Part shown: in pieces, positions 50,657-61,300 of the stretch
How positions within the stretch are numbered: position 1 is the stretch's first letter
How the letters are laid out: each line of letters opens with the position of its first letter
NCBI RefSeq assembly: GCF_010730955.1
Contig: NZ_AP022577.1
Location: 2,232,001 to 2,296,000 of the forward strand
DNA from: Mycolicibacterium aubagnense
GTDB taxonomy: Bacteria > Actinomycetota > Actinomycetes > Mycobacteriales > Mycobacteriaceae
DNA: 64,000 nt
Direction: 5' to 3'
The notes under the pieces: generated by a model
The model's input: only the letters and a program-made list of their open reading frames with translations
Databases searched by the model: none
What the model was told of the DNA's origin: nothing
Translations under genes and position numbers: made by a program

Positions 50657-51367
50657 CTACGCCTCTTCGGTGAAGTTCCGGGTGACCGACGGGTCGACCG
50701 GGATACCCGGGCCGGTGGTCGTCGAGACGACGACCTTCTTCAGGTAACGGCCCTTCGACGACGACGGCTTGGCACGCAGCACCTCGTCCAGCGCGGCACC
50801 GTAGTTCTCGGCCAGCTTGACCTCGTCGAACGACGCCTTGCCGATGATCAGGTGCAGGTTGGCCTGCTTGTCGACACGGAAGTTGATCTTGCCGCCCTTG
50901 ATGTCGGACACGGCCTTGGCCACGTCCGGGGTGACGGTGCCGGTCTTCGGGTTCGGCATCAGGCCACGAGGGCCGAGGACGCGGGCGATCTTACCAACCT
51001 TGGCCATCTGGTCCGGCGTCGCGATCGCGGCGTCGAAGTCGGTCCACCCACCCTGGATACGCTCGATCAGGTCATCGCTACCGACGGCATCGGCGCCGGC
51101 GGCCACAGCGGCCTCGGCCTTCTCACCGACCGCGAACACCACTACGCGGGCGGTCTTACCGGTGCCGTGCGGCAGGTTGACGGTGCCACGCACCATCTGG
51201 TCTGCCTTACGAGGATCGACACCCAGCCGGATCGCAACCTCGACGGTCGCGTCCTGCTTCTTCGAGGACGTCTCCTTGGCCAGCTTGACGGCCTGGAGCG
51301 GGGTGTACAGGTTGTCGCGGTCCACCTTCTCGGCAGCTTCGCGGTATGCCTTGCTGTTCTTGCTCAT
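50657..51367 (-). CDS. rplA: 50S ribosomal protein L1
   Basis: L1 stalk protein, 236 residues; binds 23S rRNA and, in other bacteria, represses its own operon. Features: [95 protein letters not shown] before the ATG. 117 bases downstream of rplK; a strong terminator follows. Confidence 0.99.
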   Translation of the reverse strand: MSKNSKAYREAAEKVDRDNLYTPLQAVKLAKETSSKKQDATVEVAIRLGVDPRKADQMVRGTVNLPHGTGKTARVVVFAVGEKAEAAVAAGADAVGSDDLIERIQGGWTDFDAAIATPDQMAKVGKIARVLGPRGLMPNPKTGTVTPDVAKAVSDIKGGKINFRVDKQANLHLIIGKASFDEVKLAENYGAALDEVLRAKPSSSKGRYLKKVVVSTTTGPGIPVDPSVTRNFTEEA

Positions 51368-51484
51368 TTGAATCTCCTGATTAGAGGTGTGGTCTGGATT
51401 GAACGCTCTTCGCGCGAGCGCTCATCGCCGAGCCGAAGCGGGCTCTTCCACAGGTGGATTCACGCAGCTGCGCGAATCCGGGGA

Positions 51485-51916
51485 TTATTCGACCGTGATA
51501 CCCATCGACCGGGCAGTGCCGGCGATGATCTTGGCAGCGGCGTCGATGTCGTTCGCGTTGAGATCTTCCTTCTTGGTCTCGGCGATTTCGCGGACCTGGT
51601 CCCAGCTGATCTTGGCGACCTTGGTCTTGTGCGGCTCGGCCGAACCCTTCGGGATACCCGCAGCCTTGAGCAGCAGCCGGGCAGCCGGCGGGGTCTTCAG
51701 GACGAACGTGAACGTGCGGTCCTCGTAGACGCTGATCTCGACGGGGATGACGTTTCCGCGCTGGCTTTCTGTCGCGGCGTTGTACGCCTTGCAGAACTCC
51801 ATGATGTTGACGCCGTGCTGGCCGAGCGCCGGACCCACGGGCGGAGCGGGGTTGGCCGCGCCGGCCTGGATCTGCAGCTTGATCAGCCCGACGACCTTTT
51901 TCTTCTTCGGGGCCAT
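51485..51916 (-). CDS. rplK: 50S ribosomal protein L11
   Basis: 143 residues. N-terminal [42 protein letters not shown] binds the GTPase centre of 23S rRNA; C-terminal helix [37 protein letters not shown]. Standard length for the family. Follows nusG and precedes rplA, the conserved secE-nusG-rplK-rplA order. Confidence 0.99.
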   Translation of the reverse strand: MAPKKKKVVGLIKLQIQAGAANPAPPVGPALGQHGVNIMEFCKAYNAATESQRGNVIPVEISVYEDRTFTFVLKTPPAARLLLKAAGIPKGSAEPHKTKVAKISWDQVREIAETKKEDLNANDIDAAAKIIAGTARSMGITVE

Positions 51917-51987
51917 TGGTGTGGTGTTCCTTTCTAGGTAGTCGCGGTGCGACTACATCCTGCTAATCGCGAGTTGGCAGTCCGCGA

Positions 51988-52908
<921 letters not shown>

Positions 52909-52928
52909 TCACCGGCGGGCGCTCGGCG

Positions 52929-53393
52929 TCAGCCGAACACCCACATGACGAGCTTGGCGAGACCGAAATCGACCCCACCGATCAGCGCCACCATGAAGAC
53001 CAGGAACACCAGCACGACGGTCGTGTAGCCGACCATCTGCTTACGGTTCGGCCAGATGACCTTCCGCAGCTCGGCGACGACCTGCTTGAGGTAGTTCCAG
53101 ACGAACACGAAGGGGTTCCGAGTGGGGCCCGTCTTCTTGGACTTTGCAGCCTTCTTCGGCTTGGCCTTCTTGTCAGCGTCGGCCGCACTGTCTTCGGCGT
53201 CGGAGTCCACGTCGCCGGATTCGATATCCGACTCGGCTTCGTCGACCTCGACGGCCCGCCGCGCCCGCTTTCCGGTCGGACGCGCGGGGCGCGTCACAAC
53301 TGCGGTCTGGCCCGGCGACTCGCTTTCGCCCGCGTCGGTGCCCGCATCAGTACCGGCGCCTGCGGAGCCGGCACTATCGCGCTCGTCGCTCAC
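52929..53393 (-). CDS. secE: preprotein translocase subunit SecE
   Basis: 154 residues. A long Asp/Glu/Ala-rich N-terminal tail, Lys-rich segment (KKAKPKKAAKSKKTG), then the SecE core: NPFVFVWNYLKQVVAELRKVIWPNRKQMVGYTTVVLVFLVFMVALIGGVDFGLAKLVMWVFG, one transmembrane helix. Essential partner of SecY. Follows tRNA-Trp as in M. tuberculosis (trpT-secE1-nusG). Confidence 0.97.
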   Translation of the reverse strand: MSDERDSAGSAGAGTDAGTDAGESESPGQTAVVTRPARPTGKRARRAVEVDEAESDIESGDVDSDAEDSAADADKKAKPKKAAKSKKTGPTRNPFVFVWNYLKQVVAELRKVIWPNRKQMVGYTTVVLVFLVFMVALIGGVDFGLAKLVMWVFG

Positions 53394-53456
53394 CGCATGC
53401 CTTTCGTCTGTTCCAGGTGGTCACAGTTCCAGTGTCCACATCGGTATTCAGTTGAG

Positions 53457-53529
<73 letters not shown>

Positions 53530-53674
53530 TCAGCACCGACCAGGGTCGGCACTTCAGGTTGGGTCCTCACACAATTCGCGCGCTCCCCGATCGGTCGATC
53601 TGTAACCGACGGACAGCGCGCTGAAATGGGTGGATCCCCGAGGACCGAGTGTACATCGGCCCATGTCTGAGTTA

Positions 53675-54187
53675 CTAATCCGCTCCGGCGGCCGAGCGCA
53701 GCACCTGCCCGGTCTCGCGGTCATAGCGCACCGACACCGAATTGTCGCCCTCGTGGCCCATCAACGTGGTGAAGGCCTCCATGATGACCCCGCCGTCGTC
53801 ATCGGTGAGCGTGTTGCGGGTCTGCACGATGTCGGCGCCGAACCGGTGCTCGACGGAGATGATCTCGACGGTCGCATGCAGCCGGTCACCGACCTTGATC
53901 GGGCGGTGGTACACGAACTTCTGATCTACCTGGATGATCTGCATGGTCTCCATGCCGACATCGACGACGCGGAAGAAGTCCTGCTGGACCAGCAGCGCGA
54001 CGATCGACACGAACGTCGGACCGGCGACGAGGGTGTCGTGGCCGAGTTCGGCCGCAGCCGCTTCGTCCATCGACGCCGGATGATCCGACTTGACCGCCTT
54101 GGCGTACTGCCGGACCTGCTCGCGCCCCACCGTGAACACCTGGGGGTACTTGTGGACGATGCCCAGGATGTCGGGATTCACCGGCAT
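53675..54187 (-). CDS. hadC: (3R)-hydroxyacyl-ACP dehydratase subunit HadC
   Basis: 170 residues, hot-dog fold without the catalytic hydratase-2 signature. Acts with HadB in the late cycles of mycolic-acid elongation (FAS-II). Similar to HadA in its layout (GREQVRQYAKAVKSDHPASMDEAAAAELGHDTLVAGPTFVSIVALLVQQDFF, VDQKFVYHRPIKVGDRLHATVEI). Three bases after hadB; last gene of the tRNA-rpmG-hadABC string. Confidence 0.95.
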   Translation of the reverse strand: MPVNPDILGIVHKYPQVFTVGREQVRQYAKAVKSDHPASMDEAAAAELGHDTLVAGPTFVSIVALLVQQDFFRVVDVGMETMQIIQVDQKFVYHRPIKVGDRLHATVEIISVEHRFGADIVQTRNTLTDDDGGVIMEAFTTLMGHEGDNSVSVRYDRETGQVLRSAAGAD

Positions 54188-54190
54188 GGG

Positions 54191-54619
54191 CTAGGCCAAC
54201 TTCGCGGTCGCGACAGCGCGGCCGAAGATCTTCTTGCCGCCGGTGGTGGCGGAAAGCGCAATGGTGACCGACTTGGATTCCTCGTCGACCGACTTGACGC
54301 GGCCGGTGAAGATCAGCTCGGCGCCGATGCCGTCGTTGGGGACCGGCACCACCGAAGTGAAACGGACGTTGTACTCGGTGACGGCAGCGGGGTCACCGAC
54401 CCAGTTGGTGATGAAGCCACCGCCGAGGCCCATGGTCAGCATGCCGTGGGCGATCGCGGTGTCCAGACCGACTTGCTTGGCGATCTCGTCGTCCCAGTGG
54501 ATGGGGTTCAGGTCGCCGGAAACACCGGCGTAGTTGACCAGGTCCTGCCGGGTCAGCTTGATGGTCTTCTCGGGCAACTCGTCACCGACCTTGACCGAGC
54601 TGAATTCACGAAGCGCCAT
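54191..54619 (-). CDS. hadB: (3R)-hydroxyacyl-ACP dehydratase subunit HadB
   Basis: 142 residues, the catalytic subunit shared by HadAB and HadBC. Hydratase-2 motif YAGVSGDLNPIHWDDEIA has the catalytic Asp and His. ATG 54619 is the standard start (MALREFSSVKVGDELPE) and overlaps hadA by 14 bases. Dehydrates hydroxyacyl-ACP during meromycolate elongation. Confidence 0.97.
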   Translation of the reverse strand: MALREFSSVKVGDELPEKTIKLTRQDLVNYAGVSGDLNPIHWDDEIAKQVGLDTAIAHGMLTMGLGGGFITNWVGDPAAVTEYNVRFTSVVPVPNDGIGAELIFTGRVKSVDEESKSVTIALSATTGGKKIFGRAVATAKLA

Positions 54620-55085
54620 CTGAGAATCCCTTCTGTCCGTCCTCACCCGAACGACCCGCCAGGGTCGTATAGGCCTCTTGAACGACATCACCACGATCGT
54701 TCGTGATGATGTTCTTGGTCACGATGATGTCGGTGCCGTGCGCCTGCCGGAACGAGTCGACGTAGACGTCGTAGTAGAGCTTGTCGCCGGCCTTGATCGG
54801 CGCGAAGAACTTCAGCTCCTGGTCGACGTGAATGATCTGGGCGTCCGAGATGACGACGCCGGCGTCCTCGAACATCGCCAGCTGCGCCTGGTACCCGAAG
54901 ATGCTGATGAACGTCAGCGGCGCCAGCAGCGCGTCGTGACCGAGTTCAGCCGCGGCCGACTCCCGGTGAAAGCATGCGTCGTCGTTCTGGACGGCTATCG
55001 CGTGCTCTCGGATCTTCTCGCGACCGACCTCGTAGCACTCCGGATGCCGGTAGTGATACCCGACAATTTCCGCCGACAGACCCAC
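54606..55085 (-). CDS. hadA: (3R)-hydroxyacyl-ACP dehydratase subunit HadA
   Basis: 159 residues, GTG start. Substrate-chain subunit of HadAB in FAS-II (earlier cycles). GREKIREHAIAVQNDD, AELGHDALLAPLTFISIFGYQAQ, VDQELKFFAPIKAGDKLYYDVYV. Residue 61 is serine (ISIFG), where M. tuberculosis HadA has the cysteine (ICVFG) reacted on by thiacetazone and isoxyl. Nine bases after rpmG. Confidence 0.97.
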   Translation of the reverse strand: MGLSAEIVGYHYRHPECYEVGREKIREHAIAVQNDDACFHRESAAAELGHDALLAPLTFISIFGYQAQLAMFEDAGVVISDAQIIHVDQELKFFAPIKAGDKLYYDVYVDSFRQAHGTDIIVTKNIITNDRGDVVQEAYTTLAGRSGEDGQKGFSDGAS

Positions 55086-55094
55086 GACGAGTGG

Positions 55095-55262
55095 CTAACG
55101 CGACTCTTTGTGCGGCTGGTGGGTGCCGCAGTTCGGGCAGAACTTCTTGATCTCAAGACGATCCGGGTCGTTACGACGGTTCTTCTTGGTGATGTAATTA
55201 CGGTGCTTGCACACCTCGCAGGCCAAGGTGATCTTCGGCCGTACGTCGGTACTCGACGCCAC
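55095..55262 (-). CDS. rpmG: 50S ribosomal protein L33 (zinc form)
   Basis: 55 residues, GTG start with AAAGAGG 7 bases upstream. Both CxxC pairs are present (ACEVCK and FCPNCGTH), so it is the zinc-binding C+ form used when zinc is not limiting; mycobacteria often keep a zinc-free paralogue elsewhere. Between tRNA-Met and hadA, the conserved rpmG2 position. Confidence 0.95.
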
Positions 55263-55299
55263 GTCTCTGCCTCTTTCGCTTCGTAAATCTCTGTTGTGC

Positions 55300-55376
55300 T
55301 GGTAGCGGTGGGGAGGCTCGATCTCCCGACCTCACGATTATGAGTCGTGCGCTCTAACCAGCTGAGCTACACCGCC
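55300..55376 (-). tRNA. tRNA-Met (anticodon CAT)
   Basis: Minus-strand cloverleaf: acceptor GGCGGTG/CACCGCT, D-arm GCTCAGCTGGTTAGAGC, anticodon arm CACGACTCATAATCGTG, T-arm, encoded CCA end. 77 bases. A paired first base (G-T) and position downstream of tRNA-Thr match the elongator metT of M. tuberculosis. Confidence 0.93.
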
Positions 55377-55443
55377 CCGACAGACACAGGCGGCGCAGCG
55401 GCGGATGTTTACTTCCGTCGCTCCGCTCGCCAAATGTCCACCG

Positions 55444-55516
55444 AGCCCCCTAACGGAATCGAACCGTTGACCTTTTCCTTACCATGGAAACGCTCTGCCG
55501 ACTGAGCTAAGGGGGC
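55444..55516 (-). tRNA. tRNA-Thr (anticodon GGT)
   Basis: Minus-strand cloverleaf with acceptor GCCCCCT/GGGGGC, D-arm GCTCAGTCGGCAGAGC, anticodon arm TTTCCATGGTAAGGAAA (GGT), T-arm GGTTCGATTCC. 73 bases, no CCA. First RNA of the tRNA-rpmG-had transcript. Confidence 0.95.
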
Positions 55517-55825
55517 CTGACCCTCGGGTTTCGTACTGTCGGTTACGACCGTCTACCCCGTGGGCCTTAAAGAGGTTACAGTCTCGCCGAATCACCTGCC
55601 AAAACGGCAGCGTAACCGCCCTATTTTGACTCGTCCGTGGCTTCCCGTGGCCCGATTGCCCCGATCTCGCCACTCGTTGGTCCCAGACAATCAAGGATTG
55701 CGCGCTACGACACGTGTCGATCGCGGTCAGCCCGGGATCGGCTCACGGCTGCTCGATGGGCACCACGCGCCGGGAGATTGACGCCATGTGCTTCGTCGCC
55801 CGGAGCACCCTCCTAGTCTGTCGGC
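55517..55825 (-). other. intergenic region upstream of tRNA-Thr
   Basis: 309 bases between divergent transcripts. It holds the tRNA-Thr/hadABC promoter candidate at 55573-55602. The rest has no recognisable gene; the plus-strand glyoxalase start at 55826 is preceded by no strong ribosome site. Confidence 0.5.
55573..55602 (-). promoter_or_regulatory. candidate SigA promoter of tRNA-Thr / had operon
   Basis: Minus strand TTGGCA (55597-55602), 18-base spacer, TAACCT (55573-55578). Predicted start about 50 bases before the mature tRNA-Thr 5' end. Confidence 0.5.
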
Positions 55826-56539
55826 ATGCCTGATGACCGCCTCTACTTCCGTCAGTTGCTCGCCGGCCGCGACTTCGCGGCGACCGATCCGATCGCCCAA
55901 CAGATGCGCAACTTCGCCTACCTGATCGGCGACCGGGACACCGGCGACTGCGTGGTGGTCGATCCGGCCTACGCCGCGGGTGATCTGGTCGACGTCCTGG
56001 AGTCCGACGGCATGCACCTGTCCGGCGTGCTCGTCACCCACCACCACCCCGACCACGTCGGCGGCTCGATGATGGGTTACACGCTGGCGGGCCTGGCCGA
56101 ACTACTGGAGCGGGTCAGCGTGCCGGTGCACGTCAACGCCCACGAAGCCGACTGGGTGTCCCGCGTCACCGGCATCGCGCCGTCGGAGCTGACCTCCCAC
56201 GAGCACGGCGACGTGGTGCAGGTCGGGGCGGTGCCGATCGAACTGTTACACACCCCCGGCCACACCCCCGGCAGCCAGTGCTTCCTGCTCGACGGCCGAT
56301 TGGTGGCCGGCGACACCCTGTTCCTGGACGGCTGCGGCCGCACCGATTTTCCGGGCGGGAACGTCGACGACATGTTCCGCAGCCTGCAGGCACTGGCCGC
56401 GTTGCCCGGCGATCCGACGGTCTTCCCGGGGCACTGGTACTCAGCCGAGCCCAGCGCGCCGCTCGACGACGTTCGTCGCACCAACTACGTCTACCGGGCC
56501 AGCAACCTGGACCAGTGGCGCATGCTCATGGGCGGCTAG
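55826..56539 (+). CDS. glyoxalase II-like metallo-beta-lactamase-fold hydrolase
   Basis: 237 residues. Zinc-binding HHHPDH, then LLHTPGHTPGS and VAGDTLFLDGCGRTDF and FPGHWYS, the complete metallo-hydrolase set of glyoxalase II type. Likely substrate a thioester; in mycobacteria that would be an S-acyl-mycothiol rather than glutathione. Corresponds to Rv0634c. Divergent from the tRNA-Thr transcript. Confidence 0.9.
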   Translation: MPDDRLYFRQLLAGRDFAATDPIAQQMRNFAYLIGDRDTGDCVVVDPAYAAGDLVDVLESDGMHLSGVLVTHHHPDHVGGSMMGYTLAGLAELLERVSVPVHVNAHEADWVSRVTGIAPSELTSHEHGDVVQVGAVPIELLHTPGHTPGSQCFLLDGRLVAGDTLFLDGCGRTDFPGGNVDDMFRSLQALAALPGDPTVFPGHWYSAEPSAPLDDVRRTNYVYRASNLDQWRMLMGG

Positions 56540-56612
56540 CGACGCAGTCGCCTGAACCTCAGCGCACAGCTACTACCCATCTTCCGTTGTACAAGTTCGC
56601 CAGCGAATATTA

Positions 56613-57497
56613 TTGTCGGATTCCAAACCGATCGTTGACGTGAACGGACTGGATGGCGCGGTGGACTGGATATCTCAACGCTGGGACGATCTGACAGGTC
56701 TGGGATCGGGCGGCTGGCTGGCCATCGCGGCGTGGGCCGCCCTGGTGTTCGGCGTCGTCGTACTGATCGTCGTGAACCGCCAGCTGTCCAAGAATCGCCA
56801 GCTCAAGCAGGATCAGGTCCGCCCGCAGGTGACCATGTTCATGGAGCCGCACGCGTCGGACTGGCACCTCATCGAACTGGTGGTCCGCAACTTCGGGCAG
56901 ACCGCGGCGCACAACATCTCGTTCGAGTTCACGCATCACCCGACCGTCGCCATCTACGAGGATTCCGACCACGACGGCGAGCTCGACGTCACCGAGCTCC
57001 GGCTGCCCAGCGAACTGTCGGTTCTGGCTCCGGGACAGGAGTGGCGAACCGTATGGGACTCGGCGATCAGTCGTGAGGAGCTGGGCGGGTCCATCCGGTC
57101 GCGGTTCGAGGGCACGGTCACCTACTACGACAGGCCGGCTCCCGCGCCCGGCAAGAAGTCCCGGTTCGGACCGAAGCCCCGCGAGTTCGAGGCCAAGGCG
57201 GTGCTCGACTGGGCCGCGCTGCAGCCGGTGCAACGGCTCGAGCTGATGACGACCCACGACCTCGCCAAGCGGGAGAAGCAGAAGCTCGAGCTGCTCCGCA
57301 GCGTGCTGACGTACTTCCATTACGCGTCCAAGGAGACGCAGCCCGAGGTCTTCCGGGCCGAGATCGATCGCATGAACCGGGCGGTGCGGGAAACCCAGGA
57401 CCGCTGGCGCAGCAGGGAGTCCGACGAGACCACCGAGCTGGAGATCCAGTGGATCGACGACGGCCCGAAGGGCCGCCACCGCAACGGCGTCCACTGA
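56613..57497 (+). CDS. conserved membrane-anchored protein (Rv0633c-like)
   Basis: 294 residues from TTG 56613; GTG 56640 is an alternative and neither has a strong ribosome site. One transmembrane helix (about residues 35-54: GGWLAIAAWAALVFGVVVLIVV), then a basic linker and a soluble immunoglobulin-like part (IELVVRNFGQTAAHNISFEF, VLAPGQEWRTVWDS) followed by a long helical charged stretch. The N-F-G-x-T-A-A-x-N segment is common in bacterial Ig-like protein domains. Function unknown; orthologue by position of Rv0633c. Confidence 0.75.
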   Translation: MSDSKPIVDVNGLDGAVDWISQRWDDLTGLGSGGWLAIAAWAALVFGVVVLIVVNRQLSKNRQLKQDQVRPQVTMFMEPHASDWHLIELVVRNFGQTAAHNISFEFTHHPTVAIYEDSDHDGELDVTELRLPSELSVLAPGQEWRTVWDSAISREELGGSIRSRFEGTVTYYDRPAPAPGKKSRFGPKPREFEAKAVLDWAALQPVQRLELMTTHDLAKREKQKLELLRSVLTYFHYASKETQPEVFRAEIDRMNRAVRETQDRWRSRESDETTELEIQWIDDGPKGRHRNGVH

Positions 57498-57572
57498 GCG
57501 GACGGCGCCGAAGGCCCGTCTAGCATCGGCTCACACCTGTTTCCGGCCCGGGAACCTACCGAGGGAGAACCG

Positions 57573-58280
57573 ATGAGCACCGTCACCTACGCCGTGACCG
57601 ATGCAGTCGCCACCATCACGCTGGACGACGGCAAGGTCAACGTCCTGAGCCCGACGATGCAGGAGAACATCCACGCCGCGCTGGACCAGGCCGAGCAGGC
57701 CGCGGCGACCGGAGCGGTCAAGTCGATCGTCCTGGCCGGCAACAACCGGGTCCTCAGTGCGGGTTTCGACCTTGCGATCTTCGGCTCGGGGGACGCGGCG
57801 GCCGGATTCGCCATGCTGCGCGACGGTATCGAACTGATGGTCCGGCTCCTGCGTTTCCCCGTTCCCGTGGTGGTCGCGGCCACCGGGCCGGCCGTCGCCG
57901 GCGGATCGTTCCTGCTGTGCTCGGGTGATCACCGGGTCGGTTCGGAGAAGACCCGCTGTCAGGCCAACGAGGTGGCCATCGGTATGACGGTGCCGCAGTC
58001 CTGCATCGAAATCCTCCGCATGCGATTGACCAATTCGGCCTTCCAGCGCGCGGTCGGTCTGGCCGCGACGTTCACCGGCGAGGACGCGCGCGCCGGCGGC
58101 TGGTTGGACGAGATCGTGGCGCCGGAGAACGTGCTGAGCCGCGCTCAGGAGGTGGCCGCCGGATTCGCCGCGACCTTGCACACCCAGCATCACCTGGCCA
58201 GCAAGCTCAAGGCCCGAGCTGACGCGCTGGCCGCGATCCAGGGCGGCCTCGACGGCCTGGCCGCCGAGTTCGGCGGGTAA
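57573..58280 (+). CDS. echA3: enoyl-CoA hydratase/isomerase, EchA3-like
   Basis: 235-residue crotonase-fold protein. ITLDDGKVNVLSPTM, NRVLSAGFDLAIFGSG, VVVAATGPAVAGGSFLLCSGDHRVG, AIGMTVPQSCIEILRM. Shorter than most (usual about 255) and its second Glu region is altered, as in EchA3/PaaG-like members, so it may be an isomerase or non-classical hydratase. Corresponds to Rv0632c between Rv0633c and recC. GAGGGAGAACCG before the ATG. Confidence 0.88.
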   Translation: MSTVTYAVTDAVATITLDDGKVNVLSPTMQENIHAALDQAEQAAATGAVKSIVLAGNNRVLSAGFDLAIFGSGDAAAGFAMLRDGIELMVRLLRFPVPVVVAATGPAVAGGSFLLCSGDHRVGSEKTRCQANEVAIGMTVPQSCIEILRMRLTNSAFQRAVGLAATFTGEDARAGGWLDEIVAPENVLSRAQEVAAGFAATLHTQHHLASKLKARADALAAIQGGLDGLAAEFGG

Positions 58281-58327
58281 CGCCCCGCTTCGACAACGCT
58301 GTCGGTACCTCGACCTAGGGTGGTCCG

Positions 58328-61300
58328 ATGGCGCTACATCTGCACCGAGCCGAGGACACCGGCGCGCTGGCCACCGGGCTCGGTGCGCTCCTCGCCGAAC
58401 CGTTGGCGGATCCGTTCGCCTCCGAGCTGGTACTGGTGTCCGCCCGCGGCATGGAGCGCTGGCTCAGCCAGCAGCTGTCTCATGTGCTCGGCCACGGCGC
58501 AGCCGCCGACGGCGTCTGTGCGGGCATCGAATTCCGCTCCCCCGCATCACTTCTCGCCGAGATCACCGGGACCGTCGACAGCAACCCATGGGACCCAGAC
58601 GCCATGGTGTGGCCACTGCTCGAAGTGCTCGACGACCTCGGTACGGACCACCGCTGGGCAGACACCCTCGCCGCGCACCTGGGCTACACCGAACTGGGCA
58701 GCCCCGAGGAGACCCAGCTGCGGCAGGGCCGTCGTTACGCGGTGGCCCGGCGGCTGGCGGGTCTGTTCGACACCTATGCCAAGGCCCGGCCGGCGATGCT
58801 CGCGGACTGGCTGGACGGCGGCAGTGCCGATGGCGCGGGCGGCCATCTGGACGACGACCTGCGCTGGCAACCGCACCTGTGGCGCGCGACGGCCGACCGA
58901 ATCGCCGCCGACCCACCTCCCATGCGACAGGCGAAAACGGTTGCTCGCCTTCGTCATTCACCGTCCGAACTGCCGGCCCGCTTGTCCTTGTTCGGCCACA
59001 CCCGGTTGCCTGCGGCCGACCTCGAACTACTCGGAGCACTGGCCACCCACCACGAGCTGCACCTGTGGCTGCCGCACCCCAGCGACCCGTTGTGGCAGGA
59101 GCTGTCCGACCTGCACGGGCAGGAGGCCCGACGCGACGACACCAGCCGGCTGCGGGTCGGGCATCCGCTGCTGCAGACGCTGGGCCGCGATCTGCGGGAG
59201 CTGCAACGCGGCCTGCCCGCCGCGCAGACCGATCGGTTCCATGCCCGCGCCGGATTTCCGGACACGCTGTTGGGCTGGCTGCAGTCCGACATCTCGGCCG
59301 ACGACGTGCGGCCCGCGCAGCGGCACCTCACGAAGGACGACCGCTCCATCCAGATCCATCGCTGTCACGGTGCGGCACGGCAGATCGACGTCTTGCGCGA
59401 CGTCCTGCTCGGTCTGCTCGACGACGACGAGACCCTGCAGCCGCGCGACATCCTGGTGATGTGCCCGGACATCGACACCTACGCACCGCTGATCACCGCC
59501 GCGTTCGGGGCGGGTGAGCATGCCGACCTCAGCCATCCGGCCCAGGGTCTGCGAGTCCGGTTGGCCGACCGCGCGCTCACCCAGACCAATCCACTGCTGG
59601 GCGTGCTCGCCGAACTACTCGACATCGCCGACGGCCGGGCCACCGCCAGTTCGGTGCTGAGCCTGGCGCATGGCGACCCGGTCCGCCGCCGTTTCGGGTT
59701 TGGCGACGACGACCTGGTGACGATCACCGAATGGGTTGGCGCAGCGGGTATTCGGTGGGGTTTCGACGCGCCGCACCGCAGTACCTACGACCTGCAGCGG
59801 TACCCGCAGAACACCTGGCAGTTCGGTGTCGACCGGCTGCTCGTCGGCGCTGCCATGTCCGACGATTCGCAGGGCTGGCTGGGCACCGCCTTGCCGCTCG
59901 ACGACGTCGATTCGAACCGGGTCGAACTGGCGGGCCGGCTGGCGGAGTACGTGCAGCGGTTGCGCGGCGTCGTCGACCGCCTGGCCGGCGCGCAGCCGCT
60001 GGACGGCTGGGTCGAGGTGCTGCGGGACGGCATCGCGCAGCTCACCCGGGTCGGCCTCGACGAGCAATGGCAGCAGGCGCAGCTGGACCGTGAACTGACA
60101 AGAGTGTTGACGCATGCGGGGTCTCGGTCCGGCACGACGTTGCGGCTGCCCGATGTCCGCTCGCTGCTGCGCCGGCAACTGGCGGGCCGCCCGACCCGCG
60201 CCAACTTCCGCACCGGCACGCTGACGGTGTGCACCATGGTCCCGATGCGCTCGGTGCCACACCGCGTGGTGTGCCTGGTCGGGCTCGACGACGGCGTCTT
60301 CCCGCGCACCAACATCGCCGACGGGGACGACGTCCTGGCCCGTCACCCGCTGACCGGGGAACGCGACATCCGTTCCGAGGACCGGCAATTGCTGCTCGAC
60401 GCCATCTGCTCGGCCACCGACACCCTGGTCATCACGTACACCGGTACCGACGAGCACTCCGGTGAGCACCGTCCACCCGCGGTCCCCGTGCAGGAGTTGC
60501 TCGATGCGGTGGAGAACACCTCAGCCCGGACCGTCGACCAGACTGAATCCGTCCGCGACCACATCGTGGCCGATCACCCGTTGCAGCCCTTCGATATTCG
60601 CACCGTCAGTGCCGCGCCTGATGGGCTGGTGCCGGACCGGCCGTTCACCTACGACCCGGCCGCGCTGCGCGGGGCCAGGGCGGTCCTCGGGGAACGCCGG
60701 CCGAAGCCGCGGCTGATCGACGGTCCGCTGGACCAGTCACCGTGCGGCGACGTCGAGCTGGCCGAGCTGCTGCGGTTCTTCGCGAACCCCGTCCGGGGCT
60801 TTTTCCGGGCGCTGGACTACACACTGCCGTGGGACGCCGACGAAGTGTCCGACGAAATGCCGGTCGCCATCGACGGCCTCGGCAAGTGGGCGGTCGGGGA
60901 ACGGATGCTCGACGACCTGAAGATCGGCCGGGAACCCGACTTCGTCATCGGCGCGGAATGGCGGCGCGGCACGCTGCCGCCGGGACACCTCGGCTGGCGT
61001 CAGGCCAGGGAAATCCGTGGCGAGGCAATCGAACTGGCGACTGCCGCGCGGACGCTGCAGCGGGGCGAGCCGAGCGCGTTGGACATCGATGTGGACCTGG
61101 GCGAGGGCCGCAGACTCACCGGCACCGTCGCCCCGCTGTGGCAGGACCGCACCGTGACGGTCACGTATTCGAAGCTGGGAGCCAAGCACCGACTGCAGGC
61201 CTGGGTCACCCTCGTTGCGCTGGCCGCGGGCGCGCCGGAGCGGGAGTGGGAGGCGTACTGCATCGGCCGCGGTCCACGGAACACCATGGCGGCCATGGCG

